Shown piece after piece: positions 1-11,450 of a DNA stretch of 64,000 nucleotides; positions within the stretch are counted from its first letter, which is position 1; each line of letters opens with the position of its first letter. The stretch is from assembly GCF_002105155.1 (NCBI RefSeq), contig NW_019028991.1:372001-436000 (forward strand). Direction: 5' to 3'. Source of the DNA: Lobosporangium transversale (lineage: Eukaryota > Mortierellomycota > Mortierellomycetes > Mortierellales > Mortierellaceae). The translations under genes were made by a program, and so were the position numbers. A model generated the notes under the pieces. It was not told the DNA's origin. It searched no databases and was given only the letters and a program-made list of their open reading frames with translations.

Positions 1-37
1 AAAAAAAAAAAAAAAAAAGAGAGAGAGAGAGACTTAC

Positions 38-436
38 AAACTGTAAGCTGTAATGGCAATGAACATCAAAAGATAGTTTCCTTGAAAGTAGTTGAGATTG
101 TAGTTGAATCTTGAAGTAATGCCTATTTTGTTTAAAAAAGAATAGGTTAACTAACCAATCATTTGCATATACAGACAAGATGCAGCTATCCAGCTTCAGA
201 AGGAATGATATCACAAAAAGAAATTTACTTGAAAAGCCATTGGGCCAAGAGAACCTATTCTTGTCAAAGAATTCTGAAAAGGGTCGCAAGGATGAGAGAC
301 GCTCCTCTTTCAGTTTCTGAAGATAACCAAGACCGAAGGAAGAGGCGGATGAGACAGCAGCGGAGGCCTGTTCTGAGGAAGGGAATCCGCCTGTGAAAGG
401 GTTTGTTGGAAGAGTAGTGTAAGCAGGTGCTGCCAT
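38..436 (-). CDS. PRA1-family (prenylated Rab acceptor) protein, 5' part only
   Basis: Two exons are visible: 229..436, with the ATG at 436, and 38..122. They are joined across a 106-bp intron (GTAAAT donor, TAG acceptor, phase 1). A second donor, GTAAGT, sits at 37..32, and the gene continues off the left edge through a CT/T-rich intron. The joined reading frame contains ERLSSLRPFSEFFD, then NRFSWPNGF, then SRFNYNLNYFQGNYLLMF. This is the N-terminal signature of PRA1/Yip3 proteins: an arginine-proline-phenylalanine stretch, then an NLxYFxxNY motif leading into the first hydrophobic hairpin. The family are small four-helix ER/Golgi membrane proteins that handle prenylated Rab GTPases. The transmembrane segments lie outside the window. 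The start is the only ATG in frame, about 40 codons upstream of the conserved block. Family assignment is strong; the exact paralogue cannot be told. Confidence 0.82.
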
Positions 437-1825
437 GGTTGTGATACAATTAAATATTATATTGATTATGTGTCAACTATTGAATGAATGAACAAATGGA
501 TGAACAAATGAATGAAAGAAAATGAATGGAGATGTGTAGTTTAGTTTTTTAGGGCTAGAGGTGTTGATGGAGAACAAAGTAAAAAGAAAGAAAGAAAAAA
601 GAAGACACACAAATGTCACGCCCTTTTTTTTTTTTTATTGTGCAATGTATTGAAGTGGATATTAGATCTCAGTCAGGCACGAAATATGCCACGTCGTACG
701 TCTGCGCCTACGCCTGTGCTCTCTCAACTCTTGGCTTCTTAGCCTTGGCAATGATCTACGCACATACACATCAACAGTTTTATCTTTTTTAAAAAAACAT
801 CCTATTCATCAATTATCCATATTTATATATATATACTTTGGTGTATTTGCACAGCTTACACATGAGTATCATACACATGTATCATATATTTAATAATAAT
901 AATGAAAAAAAGTCATGTCTCCTTGCTTATAAATGTACACATAACACTTCTCCTTGCTTCCAATTGATCCTATATCTCATCATACGCTCTTCAGTTCACC
1001 ACTGTGTTTTGCCTCAGCATTATCAATGTTCAAATTTTGCTGAAAAGTGTGCTTCACCACAAATATCAAGCACTGTTTAATTGTTGAAGTGGGAGGCTTG
1101 ATCCAATCGTCTTTACAAAGATTACACGTGATCTTCAAAATTTATGAAGAATAATTCGCTGTGGACCAAGCTCCTTCTTTCGCTGTTATTAAGATTCAGA
1201 ATGGTACAGACCTCTCAATAGTGATGGATAATGGATACAGAGGATATTTTGATCATCCATGCATCCATCAAAATGAAACAACTATCTGTTACCATCAGAT
1301 ATCACAGGAAGCTCTTATACTTTCCTCATGACAGGATTCAAATCATTCAATCTATGACATCTCAATCATCGGCAAACCTTTCTAATGGATTTAATTCGTT
1401 AAAAGGAAAAAAAAAAAAAAAAAAAAAAAAAGAGGATGTCGACAGGATTCACTATTTTATTTATTTTTGCAAACTTGTAATTCAGACAAAACATCGTTAA
1501 GGATTTCTCACAAAAAAAAAAAAAAAAAAAGGCTGTTACAGATGGACATAATGAAAATAAACCAGTAGCCACAATACTGCAACACTCTGGCACCTATTTT
1601 TTCAACTGGACAGAGGGAAAAATACGGATCTTTAGTAATAAAGAAGAAGAAAAAAAGAAAAAGCAAATTGATAATAGGGACAGGACTGGAACAGGACAGG
1701 AGAGAATCTCATTATTTTGAAGCGACAAAAGAACGAGGCAAAAAAAAAAAAAAAAAAAAAAGGATAGCCTTAATAACATATTCGTCCATATTTTGGATTC
1801 TATCCTTTTTCCTTTTCTTCTTTAG
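437..1825. other. Divergent intergenic region and probable RPL11 leader intron
   Basis: This stretch separates the PRA1-like start (minus) from the RPL11 body (plus). It is AT-rich with A/T homopolymers at about 1408-1430, 1513-1530 and 1740-1760. I find no convincing coding exon; the ORFs here are short and compositionally biased. ATG|GTACAG at 1201-1208, preceded by a pyrimidine-rich stretch, could be a one-codon first exon of RPL11 with a 622-nt intron. This would match the common fungal habit of an intron right after the start codon in ribosomal-protein genes. Confidence 0.4.
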
Positions 1826-2365
1826 TCCGCCGAAGATCAGACCAACCAACAGAAGAACGTGATGCGCGAGTTGCGCCTCGAGAAGTTGGTTCTCAACATC
1901 TGTGTGGGTGAATCCGGAGACAGACTTACCCGTGCTGCCAAGGTGTTGGAACAGTTGACTGGTCAAACCCCTGTTTATTCCAAGGCCCGTTACACTGTCC
2001 GTACTTTTGGTATCCGTCGTAACGAAAAGATCGCTGTCCATGTCACTGTCCGTGGACCCAAGGCTGAGGAGATCTTGGAACGTGGTCTCAAAGTCAAGGA
2101 ATATGAGCTCAAGAAGTCAAACTTCTCAGAGACTGGTAACTTTGGTTTCGGTATCCAGGAACATATTGATTTGGGTATCAAGTACGATCCCTCCATTGGT
2201 ATTTACGGTATGGACTTCTTCGTCTGCATGAACCGCCCTGGTAACCGTATCACCAAGCGTCGTCGCGCTGTTGCCAAAATCGGTCTTAAGCACCGTGTCA
2301 CCAAGGACGAGACCATGAACTGGTTCAAGCAGCGTTTTGACGGTATCCTCACTAACCGCAAGTAA
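1826..2365 (+). CDS. RPL11: 60S ribosomal protein L11 (uL5), main exon
   Basis: The exon opens right after a pyrimidine-rich TTTAG acceptor at 1821-1825 and reads [20 protein letters not shown], then [20 protein letters not shown] and the [13 protein letters not shown] region. This is textbook eukaryotic uL5. The protein binds 5S rRNA together with uL18 and sits in the central protuberance of the large subunit. The exon encodes 179 residues, and the family is usually about 170-180. The initiator Met must come from an upstream mini-exon because the frame starts with Ser at the acceptor; the best candidate is the ATG at 1201-1203 (phase 0). The internal Met at 1862 would drop the conserved Ser-rich N-terminus, so I do not choose it. 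Codon use (CGT, GGT, AAG, GTC, ATC) is strongly biased, as expected for a highly expressed gene. Confidence 0.95.
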   Translation, partial: SAEDQTNQQKNVMRELRLEKLVLNICVGESGDRLTRAAKVLEQLTGQTPVYSKARYTVRTFGIRRNEKIAVHVTVRGPKAEEILERGLKVKEYELKKSNFSETGNFGFGIQEHIDLGIKYDPSIGIYGMDFFVCMNRPGNRITKRRRAVAKIGLKHRVTKDETMNWFKQRFDGILTNRK

Positions 2366-3049
2366 AAAAAAAGTAATGAATAAATGAGTGAAACAACACA
2401 TACAATCATACGAGTACCATAACACAGTGCACGCTTGAGTTCAAACGGCGAGGAAGGAATGTGCCATGATGACTTTGAGCACTGAAAAAAAAATACATTT
2501 AAAAGGTAGACAAGCATTTTTCACTTCCCGATGTAAAATTGATGTAAAAAACGAGGTTGCAAAAACTCGTTATTCTCTCTCTCATTGTCTCTGCTTGGTT
2601 GACTTTTATTAATTAAAAAATCTAAGTCCATAATTATTGCTCAATCCCATCGACTATCGTCGTGTTTTTTTATTGTTATGATGGGCTTAGTGAGGGTGTG
2701 CAAAAGTAACACTGGTAGTTGGGGGGGGGGGGGGGGGGGGGCAATAAAGCTAGGGTATGATCAATGGTTTATTATTGTTGAGGATGTAGTTCTTCTGCAA
2801 AGAACAATATAGAAATTGGGCAAAGCATTTTGGTGTAACAGCTAAATTCTCATTGTGACGAACCTGTTATTTTGTCATCTGTTACCCATTGGAGTCCATA
2901 TTCAGGAAGCATGCTGAATTTTTTATCGTGTTCAGGACTAAAGAAAAAATGTTGTATTGATGCACCTGTCAGTGCATCAGATAGGCATCTCATCCACACG
3001 TGGCTAGAGTCAAATGAAAGTAAGGTTTAATTTGCCTACTGCATAATTC
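2366..3049. other. Intergenic region after RPL11
   Basis: This is the 3' flank of RPL11 plus AT-rich spacer with no supported gene. Its one striking feature is an uninterrupted G run at 2721-2741. Confidence 0.6.
2721..2741 (+). repeat. Poly(G) tract, 21 consecutive G
   Basis: Twenty-one consecutive G residues stand in otherwise AT-rich spacer, the only long G/C homopolymer in a window crowded with A/T runs. Such a run can form a G-quadruplex and is prone to length change. It lies between RPL11 and a decayed coding block, so it could mark an old insertion edge, but nothing else supports that. Confidence 0.9.
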
Positions 3050-4450
3050 GTTTATTCAAGCAAGATATTTCTCTTTGAAATCTCTTTTCTTCTCATCATT
3101 CTATTAGAACGCAAAGCCGTCATGGAGCCATCCACTCGAGTGCTACGTTCGAGGTCATCTTCTGTCAAGGCCGCACACTTGAATGCTCTGATTTCTTGTA
3201 ATATGCCAACACCAAGTCCCACTATTAACCAATGACCTGCCTCAGAGGAATTGGCGTCATCAACTGATATAGATGATACTACGTCAAACTCAAGTGCACC
3301 GCAGCCATTACTTCTTAGCTGTTTACCTTGCTCGTCAAAGGGCTCCTTAAACCCTAATGCACTCATCGATATGGAAGACAGGTTTATAAAAAACTCTAAA
3401 CAGTTTAATGGGCCATTCTGGGAACTATTGTCAGGAACAGACTTTGGTGGGACCATCTGTCAGTATATCTAAGGTTTGAATACGGAATCAACAATGCATT
3501 CTTTTGTAATTGACTCGATGGAAACCACACTTCAGTTGTTCGACAAGACATGCAGCAGATCCAGGAAAAAGTCAGTGAAATGGATAATATCTCACAAACA
3601 ACAATGACATTGCCTCGCTGAAAAAATGACGAGCTTGATAAGTTCCTGGTTGCGCCATCGCAAATTCTGCCATTCATCGGGAGGGCTGACTCGTTGGATA
3701 ATCCCAAAGGTGCTGTAAATGATTTCAGAGGACCACTACACTCCGTGATGAACGATATCTATTATTTTTATAAAGATTGCAATTTCGTGATGTCAGATGG
3801 AAAATCAGCATAGTACGTTATACATTATGGGGATTCTTACCGAGGGTCTTTCGCGACAAGTATGTTGAATATCAAGCAGAGTTCACCTCAAAAGCTTCAA
3901 CAGTACGTAAAAACCTTGACCGTACCTCTTCGAATAGCCAGTAGCGGGGGAAGAGAACTGATGGAACCATCGCCTCTAAAGCCACGCATTTGGAACTATA
4001 TAGAATTGAGACCGGGGAAGTAGACATTGGACCATCAGGCACAAAAATCATGACAGATGGACGCAAACTTGCGAAATTGATGAAGGACATGTTCGACGCT
4101 GTTTGTGGCAAGTGCTCAGATGATATCAAGCCTGTAGCTGGTTTTGTTTGGGATTTTAATTTCTGGCCCCCCAATTTCATATTTAACATTCCAATTCCTG
4201 GGCGGCAGGTTTTACAGGGTGTGCGTTGAGAGAAGTATTTCCTTTCCACCAACCTGGGACGAAGAAGGTATTATGTCCACTACAATACATCATTGGTAGC
4301 AAGCCTCTACTGTTTAAAGGTCCGATTAGAAAAACTGTCGCAAGACATTACCCGATGGACCCAGACTAAAAGGGACTCGACTGGCATACTTGTGAAGCCT
4401 TTTGTCCGAACTGCTGCTACACCTCCAAGATCGCCTAGATCTAGCGAATG
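3050..4450 (+). pseudogene. Decayed coding block of unknown dispersed family
   Basis: No single frame is open, but coherent protein-like stretches follow each other in shifting plus-strand frames. Examples are TDIDDTTSNSS (around 3260), SQILPFIGRADSLDNPKG then DIYYFYKDCNFVMSDG (3655-3810), RVFRDKYVEYQAEF (around 3850) and IGPSGTKIMTDGRKLAKLMK then DMFDAVCGKCSDD (4029-4120). The last part continues as FVRTAATPPRSPRS near 4410. At least three stops and several frameshifts interrupt it. I do not recognise a catalytic motif. The pattern fits a decayed member of a large dispersed fungal protein family, resembling uncharacterised repetitive Mortierella proteins as far as I recall. It converges with the decayed helicase at 5183-7231. 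Confidence 0.5.
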
Positions 4451-5182
4451 ACGATATCCATCATAGCTGTTTACTCCACGATCACAGGTTTTGCGGAAGT
4501 TGTTCTACCTTGCTTCGTTTTTTTTTTTTTTTTTTTTTTTTCCTTCAAATAAACCATTACCTGAGAAAAAAAAAGCTGCTGTCTCGTTATAAAATGAAAA
4601 ATACTTTTCTGTGCATTGTTAAAAAAGAAAGAGTCCCATCCAAATGGCAAAGTTATCGCCGAATGATCGAACCGTTCGCTTGCGAACGACGTGCATTCAA
4701 TGCTAGATATACACAGGACAATCGGGACCAAGTAACGATGATTGTGGGCCCACCAGTCCTCTTGAATCCCAGCAGGCCTCCAGCACCTTTAGTAAATATC
4801 CTATATCTTGTGTTATTAAATCGCGAGAGTCTCATCATTCTCGAGTATTCGCTGTTGAGTATGGTAGATAATTTCCAACTGCAAGTCTTTTTAGTTTGAT
4901 CCTGGCTGTTAGAAGCAACATCATCCTAGATCTCACAATTGAAAAATAGGGCGATGAGTAAACATAGGGCTTATGAATGTTGAATTCAGAACTGCGTCTG
5001 GTATGCTTTTAAAGGAAGTATCTCTTCCTTTCCATTTTCCCTCAAATATATTAAAACACATTGGTAAAGACATACTATATGAGGAAACCTGCTACGACGG
5101 ATGCTGAAGACAATGCTTCCTAAACCATGATCTCTTCGAAATACTGCCCGTATTCATAAAAGAGAACTGCAGGCACGCATAT
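4451..5182. other. Spacer between two decayed genes
   Basis: It contains a T23 run at 4519-4541 and AT-rich sequence. A 165-codon plus-strand frame crosses the T run as poly-Phe and is probably fortuitous. No supported gene. Confidence 0.5.
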
Positions 5183-7231
5183 TCACTGATTCTTGCCCCC
5201 AGCAAGGCTACTACTATGATGGTGGCCTCGGTAGTAGCTGTTACAATGGCGGATGTACCAGCAATACCCGCACCAACTCATTCTCCAGTACTTTCTTAGG
5301 AGCTCTGTCCACAATACTTCACCCTCCTCCGAGCTATTGAAGAAATGGTGCTCTTGCCAACACCGTAACTCCCCTTGTTCTACTGCTATAAGATCCCTTC
5401 CTACGCGTGCCACAACCATATCTCTACATACTTGCACAAGCCGCCGATGCGGCTCTGATCTTTGAGGCAATGCCTTATAATCTACCTGTGACTCTGGGAG
5501 ATTCAAAAATGGCTCTAGGAGACGCTACAGTAGCTCTTGTAGTGGTGACCTTTGAAGCCGATCTCGTACTGATGGTTTCTCTAGTACCTTTAAAAAGTGC
5601 TGAAGCGGTTGTACATCCTTTGATGTTATATAATTAAAGTGCCTAGTCTGGCGTAGGTACGTCATTTGCCGTTGCAGTGCTTGGGAATTTTGTTCCTCGG
5701 GTGATAATCGACCACTTGTTGCCTGCCTCTTTAATACGGTGTCTGCGTTCAAATCTACTATTATTTTGCACAATGCCAGTGCGTATTCAGTCCTAGGAAA
5801 CAGCCAACCAGTAGCAACAAAAATCGATTCTGGTGTCATAATACCAACACTCTTGCTAGCAAGCTTCTTGATCCTGTCGTCCGACATGATAGTATCCTTC
5901 CCAAAAATAGGTATTTGCCTCTGTAATCGTTGTTGAACGCACTGTCTCTCCAGGCAGTAATTGTTTGTACCATACCCTCTTTTTCAGGTACTGCTCGCCA
6001 GGTTCTATGTCGGTTGATTGCTTACTAGGTTCTACGTCGACCATCTTCATGTCTAATGTGGTCTCCAGTGGTGGTGAAGACTCTTGTGTATCGGGATCAC
6101 AATTATCACAGCAGTTCTCAATATCATTGTAATCATTGCCGAAAAATCCATTTAAAAATATTCGACGACAACTCTGAGCATGGACATAGTCCTTGATGTC
6201 GTCTTCGGCTCTCCCTGGAGCTCTGGCTGTGGTAAGCAATATTCCTTCGTCCCGAAGTGCCGGGCTGCGTGCTGCCCGATCAAGGCGCTGGATAATTGAT
6301 GATAGGTTGCCAAGATAACCATACTGCACCACGTACAGAACATCAGTGGGTCATACCACATGCCTGCCGCCTCGGTTGACATCAAGACATCAATGATATT
6401 GCCCTTGAACTGCTCCATTAGCTGCTTTTTTTTTTTATTTTTATTTTTATTTTTTTTTAGAATCCGACTTGCCAGAATGATTGCCAGCGACGTTGGCGCC
6501 CCCTATAATACATCTGAAAGACTGGAGAGCACAGTCAACCTCATCTCTCGTTTGAAAGTACAAAATGCTTTTCTTTCTATCTTTCAAAGGTTGAAATCCT
6601 GAAATGAATTTGATGGGTGTTGAAACCATCTCACAATGTATTCGATGTTCTTCCTGTCATTACCAGCTTTGACCACGTAAGGGTTCTTTGAAACGTATTA
6701 CCATTGACATTCGATAGAAACTGAGACGGTAAAGTAGCAGAAACAGCGCAGATATCCAAGTTTCTCGTAATCGGTTCTGAATTTTCCACCTCATGTCCCA
6801 ATGCAGTGTGCCTCATCCACAACTACTGCAATCGGCTCCTCCGACACCGATCGATTCAAAGTGTACTGGGCGCATTGCTCGCAAAGAGGATCTCTGGTGA
6901 AATAAATATGGCTTAATAATGTACTTTTATCAAGCTTTGGATCGGAATCCTTCTCTTAAAATGAATGCTATCGATGCCTACTGATACCAGGTTTTCGACC
7001 TAACACCTTGAGTGACGTAACAATGAGTATGGTGGTTTCTGGCCAAAGTATTAGAGGGAGAAGTAGATCAACATCTCCCCCCATCCAGTACCAGCAATTA
7101 GGATGCAATCTTGACGTTCTTCTACGTTCTTCTATCTTGATCACGATCTTAAGCTCTTGGCGAATATCCTCAAAGGGAATGAGAGTTAGTTTTTGTGCGA
7201 AACTCTCCAACGATCTGCTCGACTTCGACAA
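5183..7231 (-). pseudogene. RecQ-like DNA helicase, decayed
   Basis: Reading the minus strand through frameshifts gives a recognisable superfamily-2 RecQ order. First comes an N-terminal FEDIRQELK block (about 7170). Then a degraded Walker A, IAGTGWGEMLIY (about 7065-7100, GE where GK is expected). The DEAH box follows as VVVDEAHCIGT (about 6790-6825), directly followed by a stop. A motif III-like SATLPSQFLSN (about 6730) comes next. The RecQ zinc-binding region has CRRIFLNGFFGND then CCDNCDP (about 6090-6170). Downstream minus frames at 5525-5887 and 5183-5506 look like the family's C-terminal tail. Stops, frameshifts and an A-rich interruption near 6424-6460 make it non-functional. RecQ helicases unwind DNA 3'-5' in recombination; multi-copy RecQ-like genes in fungi are often subtelomeric or carried by mobile elements, which may explain the decay here. 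Confidence 0.7.
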
Positions 7232-7604
7232 AAAAAAAACTCCCTGCGGTTTGTGTGACAGAAAAATTTCAAAAAAAAAATGTTGACCCTTAAAAACTCA
7301 CAACAGGCTCTAAGAAAATCTGGTTGTAACTACAATTTTGCACAGAGATGGGAAAGTTGCTGCATACTTTACAGAACGCCTGTTACATTAAAGATTTTTG
7401 ATAAATTTCTACTTCATTAGCTGCAAAGATCATTAGGAAAAGAGGACCACTTCTTATATGTACAAGTTCTGGTTTTATTCAAAGAGAAAAAAGAGTGCAA
7501 AGAATACAAAAAATAAAGACGGGTGTCTTTTTTTTTTTCTTACAAAAAATTTTTGGAAGAACATTAAAGCTTAAATTAAGAGTTTTTTTTTTTTTTTTTT
7601 TTTT
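7232..7604. other. Intergenic, 3' flank of the MFE-2 gene
   Basis: It holds A-rich and T-rich runs, including a T24 run at 7583-7606 that abuts the MFE-2 stop codon. No gene seen. Confidence 0.6.
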
Positions 7605-10178
7605 TTACAACTTAGACTTGTTGGCCTTGAGGATATCACCAAGCTTGGTGGCAAGCATGACCTGACCCTTGACCTTGATTTGTCCAGACATGAACAGCTT
7701 CTGGGCATTGGCCTTTCCGGAGGCGAGATCAACAAAGACATCATCCTTTGTGCTAATCACAACATCGGGCTTACTCTTGGCGGGACCTGCACCAACAGAT
7801 CCCTCACCATTCTTGAGATCGACGTGGTAGGTTGCAGTCTGGCCAGCCTCGTTCGTAAGGTCGAATTGGAAGATAGCCTTGACCTTCTTAACTTGGGCCT
7901 GGCGATCGGCTGAGGACATGGCATCAATACCAGCCTTAATCTGCTCGAATGCAGCAGCAGACTTGAAGTCGCCACCAGCAGCAGGGGCATCAGCAGGAGC
8001 GGCAGCAGCGGCGGGTGTAGCAGCCTTCAAGGCCTCACCCTGCAGCTCGACAGCGGCGTTCGAGATGATGACCTGATTGCGCTCCACAGAGCGGACCTGG
8101 AAGATGACCTTATTACCCTCACGCCACATGGAGGTCTCAAGAGTCTCACCGGGGTTGACAGTCTTGGCAAAGCGGACCTTGATGTTCTTGAACGAGGCAG
8201 GGTCGTTGTTGCAGTAGGTCTTGAAGATGTGCTTACCAGCAATACCGAATGAGCAGAGACCGTGAAGAATTGGGACTTCAAAGCCACCGACAGCGGCCAT
8301 ATCAGGGTCGATGTGCAGAGGATTCCAGTCACCGGAAAGACGGTAGAGAGCAGCCTGATCTTCGTGGGTCTTCTCCTGGACGACATGATCGGGCTTACGG
8401 TTGGGGACCTGGTTGGCAGCAGTAGCAGCTCCACGGTCAGTGCCCTCCTTCTTGCCGCCAAAGCCGCCGGAGCCACGGATGAACATAGTATACTCATTGA
8501 CGCAAACATCCTCGCCATTCTCATCGGTAGTCTTGACACCAATAGTCAAGACACATCCCTTGCCCTTGTCCAACATATCAACAATATAAGGAGTGGAAGT
8601 CAACTTGCCGCTCGTGGGGAAGGGTTTGATGATCTCAAGGTACTGCTCACCGTGAAGAAGCATCATGGGGTTGAACGAAGGAAGAAGTTCACCAAAAGGA
8701 ATAGAGTTCATGGAGGTGAAGGAAGGAATCACACCAAAGGTAGGGACAGGGCCGAAGGACTCATTGTTCTCATAGACGAGGTGGAGATCCTTGCGAGTGG
8801 CACCAATGCCCAAGTTATAGAGAATAACATCACGCTCAGTGTACGTGAAAACATCTGGCTCAAACTTCAGTGCCTTTGCAGCGTCAACATTGACCTTGCC
8901 ATCGTCTGAAAGGACCTTAGTGCTACCGCTACCAGCTCCTGAGTCGCTAGCAGTATTTTCAAAGTTGGCCATGATGCTCTCCATGGACTCTGAAGTTGAC
9001 GTAGGGTGAGTGGTGCGACCATCATTAAAGTCGGTGATCTTGGACCACATCTCCTTGATGTGCTCAGGCAACAAGTCCTTGTTGATGGGGAAGCCATGTC
9101 CACCAGTGCGCTCCCAGCGAAGCTTGCCAACGAACCCGGCACCAATCTCGAAAATGGAGCCAGTTTCGGTGGTCTCCTCGTGACAGAGGTACTCGACCAA
9201 GGGGGTAACCATCTCTGGCTTCAAGGAAGCAAGCATATCTGGGGGAAGAATAGTCTCGGTCATGCGAGAAGCAGCCATGGGAGCGATGACGTTGCAGGTA
9301 ATGTTGTCCTTCTTTCCTTCGAGAGCCAAAGTCTGGGTCAAACCAACCAAAGCAAGCTTAGCAGCAGAGTAATTAGCCTGACCTGTAGAGCAAAGAGGAA
9401 AAAAAAAAAAAAGCAATCATATATAGTCAGTAACTTCATCGTTGACTACACCCATACCCATGATTCCCTTGTAAAAGCTATTAACAATTGATATGCCAGC
9501 TAAACACAATGGACGAAGAACCAAAATTCTGCCCTTGTGATTAAAGTGACATTTTCTCTTACCAAAGTTCCCGTAAAGACCAGCAGCAGAAGCTATTTGA
9601 ATTATTGAATATGAAGAATGGTAGGATCCATATCCATAATGTGAGTATACATTTTTTTTTTTTTTTTTTTTTTAGCCTTATAAATTGCATGTCTTTTTTT
9701 TTTTTTTTTTTTTTTTCAGAGACTTACTGGTATTGATGATACGTCCAAACTTTTGCTTGCGGAAGATGGGCCAGGCAGCCTTGAGGACCTTGTAGGCACC
9801 ATCGACGTGGACCTGAAAGATGAGACTCCACTGTTGATCTGTCATGCGAGCGAACGAGACATCCTTAAGAATACCGGCATTGTTGATGACGATATCAACA
9901 CGGCCAAAGGCCTTCATTGCAGTCTCCACGATCTTTTCACCATCAAGCACAGAGTCATAGTTAGCCACGGCCTTGCCTCCTGCAGCTCGGATCTCCTCCA
10001 CGACCACATCAGCGGCACGGGTCGAAGAACCCTCACCAGTGGTAGAGCCTCCGAGATCGTTCACGACCACAGAAGCACCACGGGCACCGAAAGCAAGAGC
10101 GTGGGATCGACCGAGTCCACCACCAGCACCGGTCACGATCACGACACGTCCATCAAAACGAAGATTCTCACCAGCCAT
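7605..10178 (-). CDS. FOX2: Peroxisomal multifunctional enzyme type 2 (dehydrogenase-hydratase-SCP2)
   Basis: Exons are 9728..10178, 9563..9592 (30 nt) and 7605..9382, all phase-consistent, giving 752 aa. Domains in order: one short-chain dehydrogenase with TGAGGGLG at aa 16-23, NNAG at 99-102 and Ser152/Tyr165/Lys169 (YSAAK); a hotdog 2-enoyl-CoA hydratase 2 with the motif [13 protein letters not shown] at about aa 507-519; and a C-terminal SCP2 sterol-carrier domain (about 635-750). It ends in SKL, a PTS1 peroxisome import signal. The enzyme performs hydration of trans-2-enoyl-CoA and oxidation of the 3R-hydroxyacyl-CoA in peroxisomal beta-oxidation. Ascomycete/yeast Fox2 usually has two dehydrogenase domains, about 900 aa and no SCP2. 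The layout here matches animal MFE-2 (about 736 aa). Introns have GTAAGT/GTAAGA donors and T-rich homopolymers. Confidence 0.96.
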
Positions 10179-11450
10179 GATACTTTGTTATGTGAGTCGA
10201 GTTGGAAGAGAAAAATAAAAAGAGCGGAAAATAAAAGAGAATGAGCTAAAGATGAAATGAATGAAATAGATGAATGGAGAGGAATGAAAAGAAAAAGGGA
10301 GAAGGAAGAAAGGGGGGAGGAGGGGAAAAAAGCTAGAGACACTTTATACAAACACGGCACAAGAACATTTACACGGCACGGGTGTAATTTTTTCTTCGAT
10401 CATTAAAACCTTTTTTAAAAAGACCATTGAACGTAACGGACAGGAGACGAACTAATCCCACACGGCACATGGCAAAGCGAACATCCGAAGCACGCATCCC
10501 ATACTACATTCATACTGTACACTGGTATATGGATCATTTAGTCCAAACCATTATAAAGCTTTCCCTCCAAGTCTCCATTTGTGTGTAACAAAAATTCATC
10601 ATCCCCACACTCTTTTTATCCTTTTACAAAAAACATCCTTTTCTCTACCCGAGCGGACAAAAAGATGCAACACTTTAATCATGTACGACCCGACTGTCAT
10701 ATTCACCGACCATTTATTTAACTTTTTCTTTTTTTTTGTTTCAAATGAACATCATCTCACCGCTATCTATCGTGTCGATTCATAGGCAATATCTTTTATA
10801 AAATGAAATCAGCGTAACTTGGAATCAGGAAGGGGAAATACCCAACGGACACATCTGTAAGTCTGTAAAGGATAAGATCAATCATTGCTTCGCATCTATT
10901 CTCTCAAAGAAAAAAAAAAAAAAAAGATGACCAAGCGAAAGAGGGCATTGGAACCTCTTTTACTATCACGTGTCAATAGATTTTTTTTTTTTTCCATGTG
11001 CTTTAAAGATCATCCCATGGACACATGGAAACACGGATACAAACATTTAAATATATATATATGTACGTAACATTTCTTCTTTTTTTTCAAGCCCACGACA
11101 ATGCTCATCACATTCAACTTATAAACGAAGAGTCAATTATAACCATAGAAATTATATCACGCTACCACTTTGTTTTTTTTCTTTTTTCAAGGCATGGTGC
11201 ACTTTATGATTACTGAAGGGGACAAAGCGAAGAATCATAAATAAAAAAATTAGATTTGTATATATAAAAAGTTATGATAATAATGTAAGGTGGGCAATGC
11301 TTATTAGGACTACTACAGAGAGTCAATTATAACTTAAAAATCAAAGATTTGTTATTTGTTTATAAATGTATGAAATGCTTATTAGACTTTTTTTTTTTTT
11401 TTGATTCCAGATCAATTAGTAAACAAAAAGGAAGCACATCAGGAATCTTC
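10179..11450. other. Intergenic, upstream of MFE-2
   Basis: This is AT-rich DNA with A/T tracts (about 10905-10925, 10981-10993, 11387-11402) and purine-rich 5' flank of the MFE-2 gene. Short ORFs are not supported. No gene seen. Confidence 0.6.

Noticed and set aside
163-396. 77-codon plus frame at the left end
   Set aside because: It is antisense to the phase-consistent PRA1-family exons on the minus strand.
1399-1779. Minus frames with poly-Phe stretches
   Set aside because: They exist only because T/A homopolymers read as Phe/Lys; no conserved content.
8262-8909. 215-codon plus frame inside the MFE-2 gene
   Set aside because: Antisense shadow of a strongly conserved enzyme exon with biased codon use.
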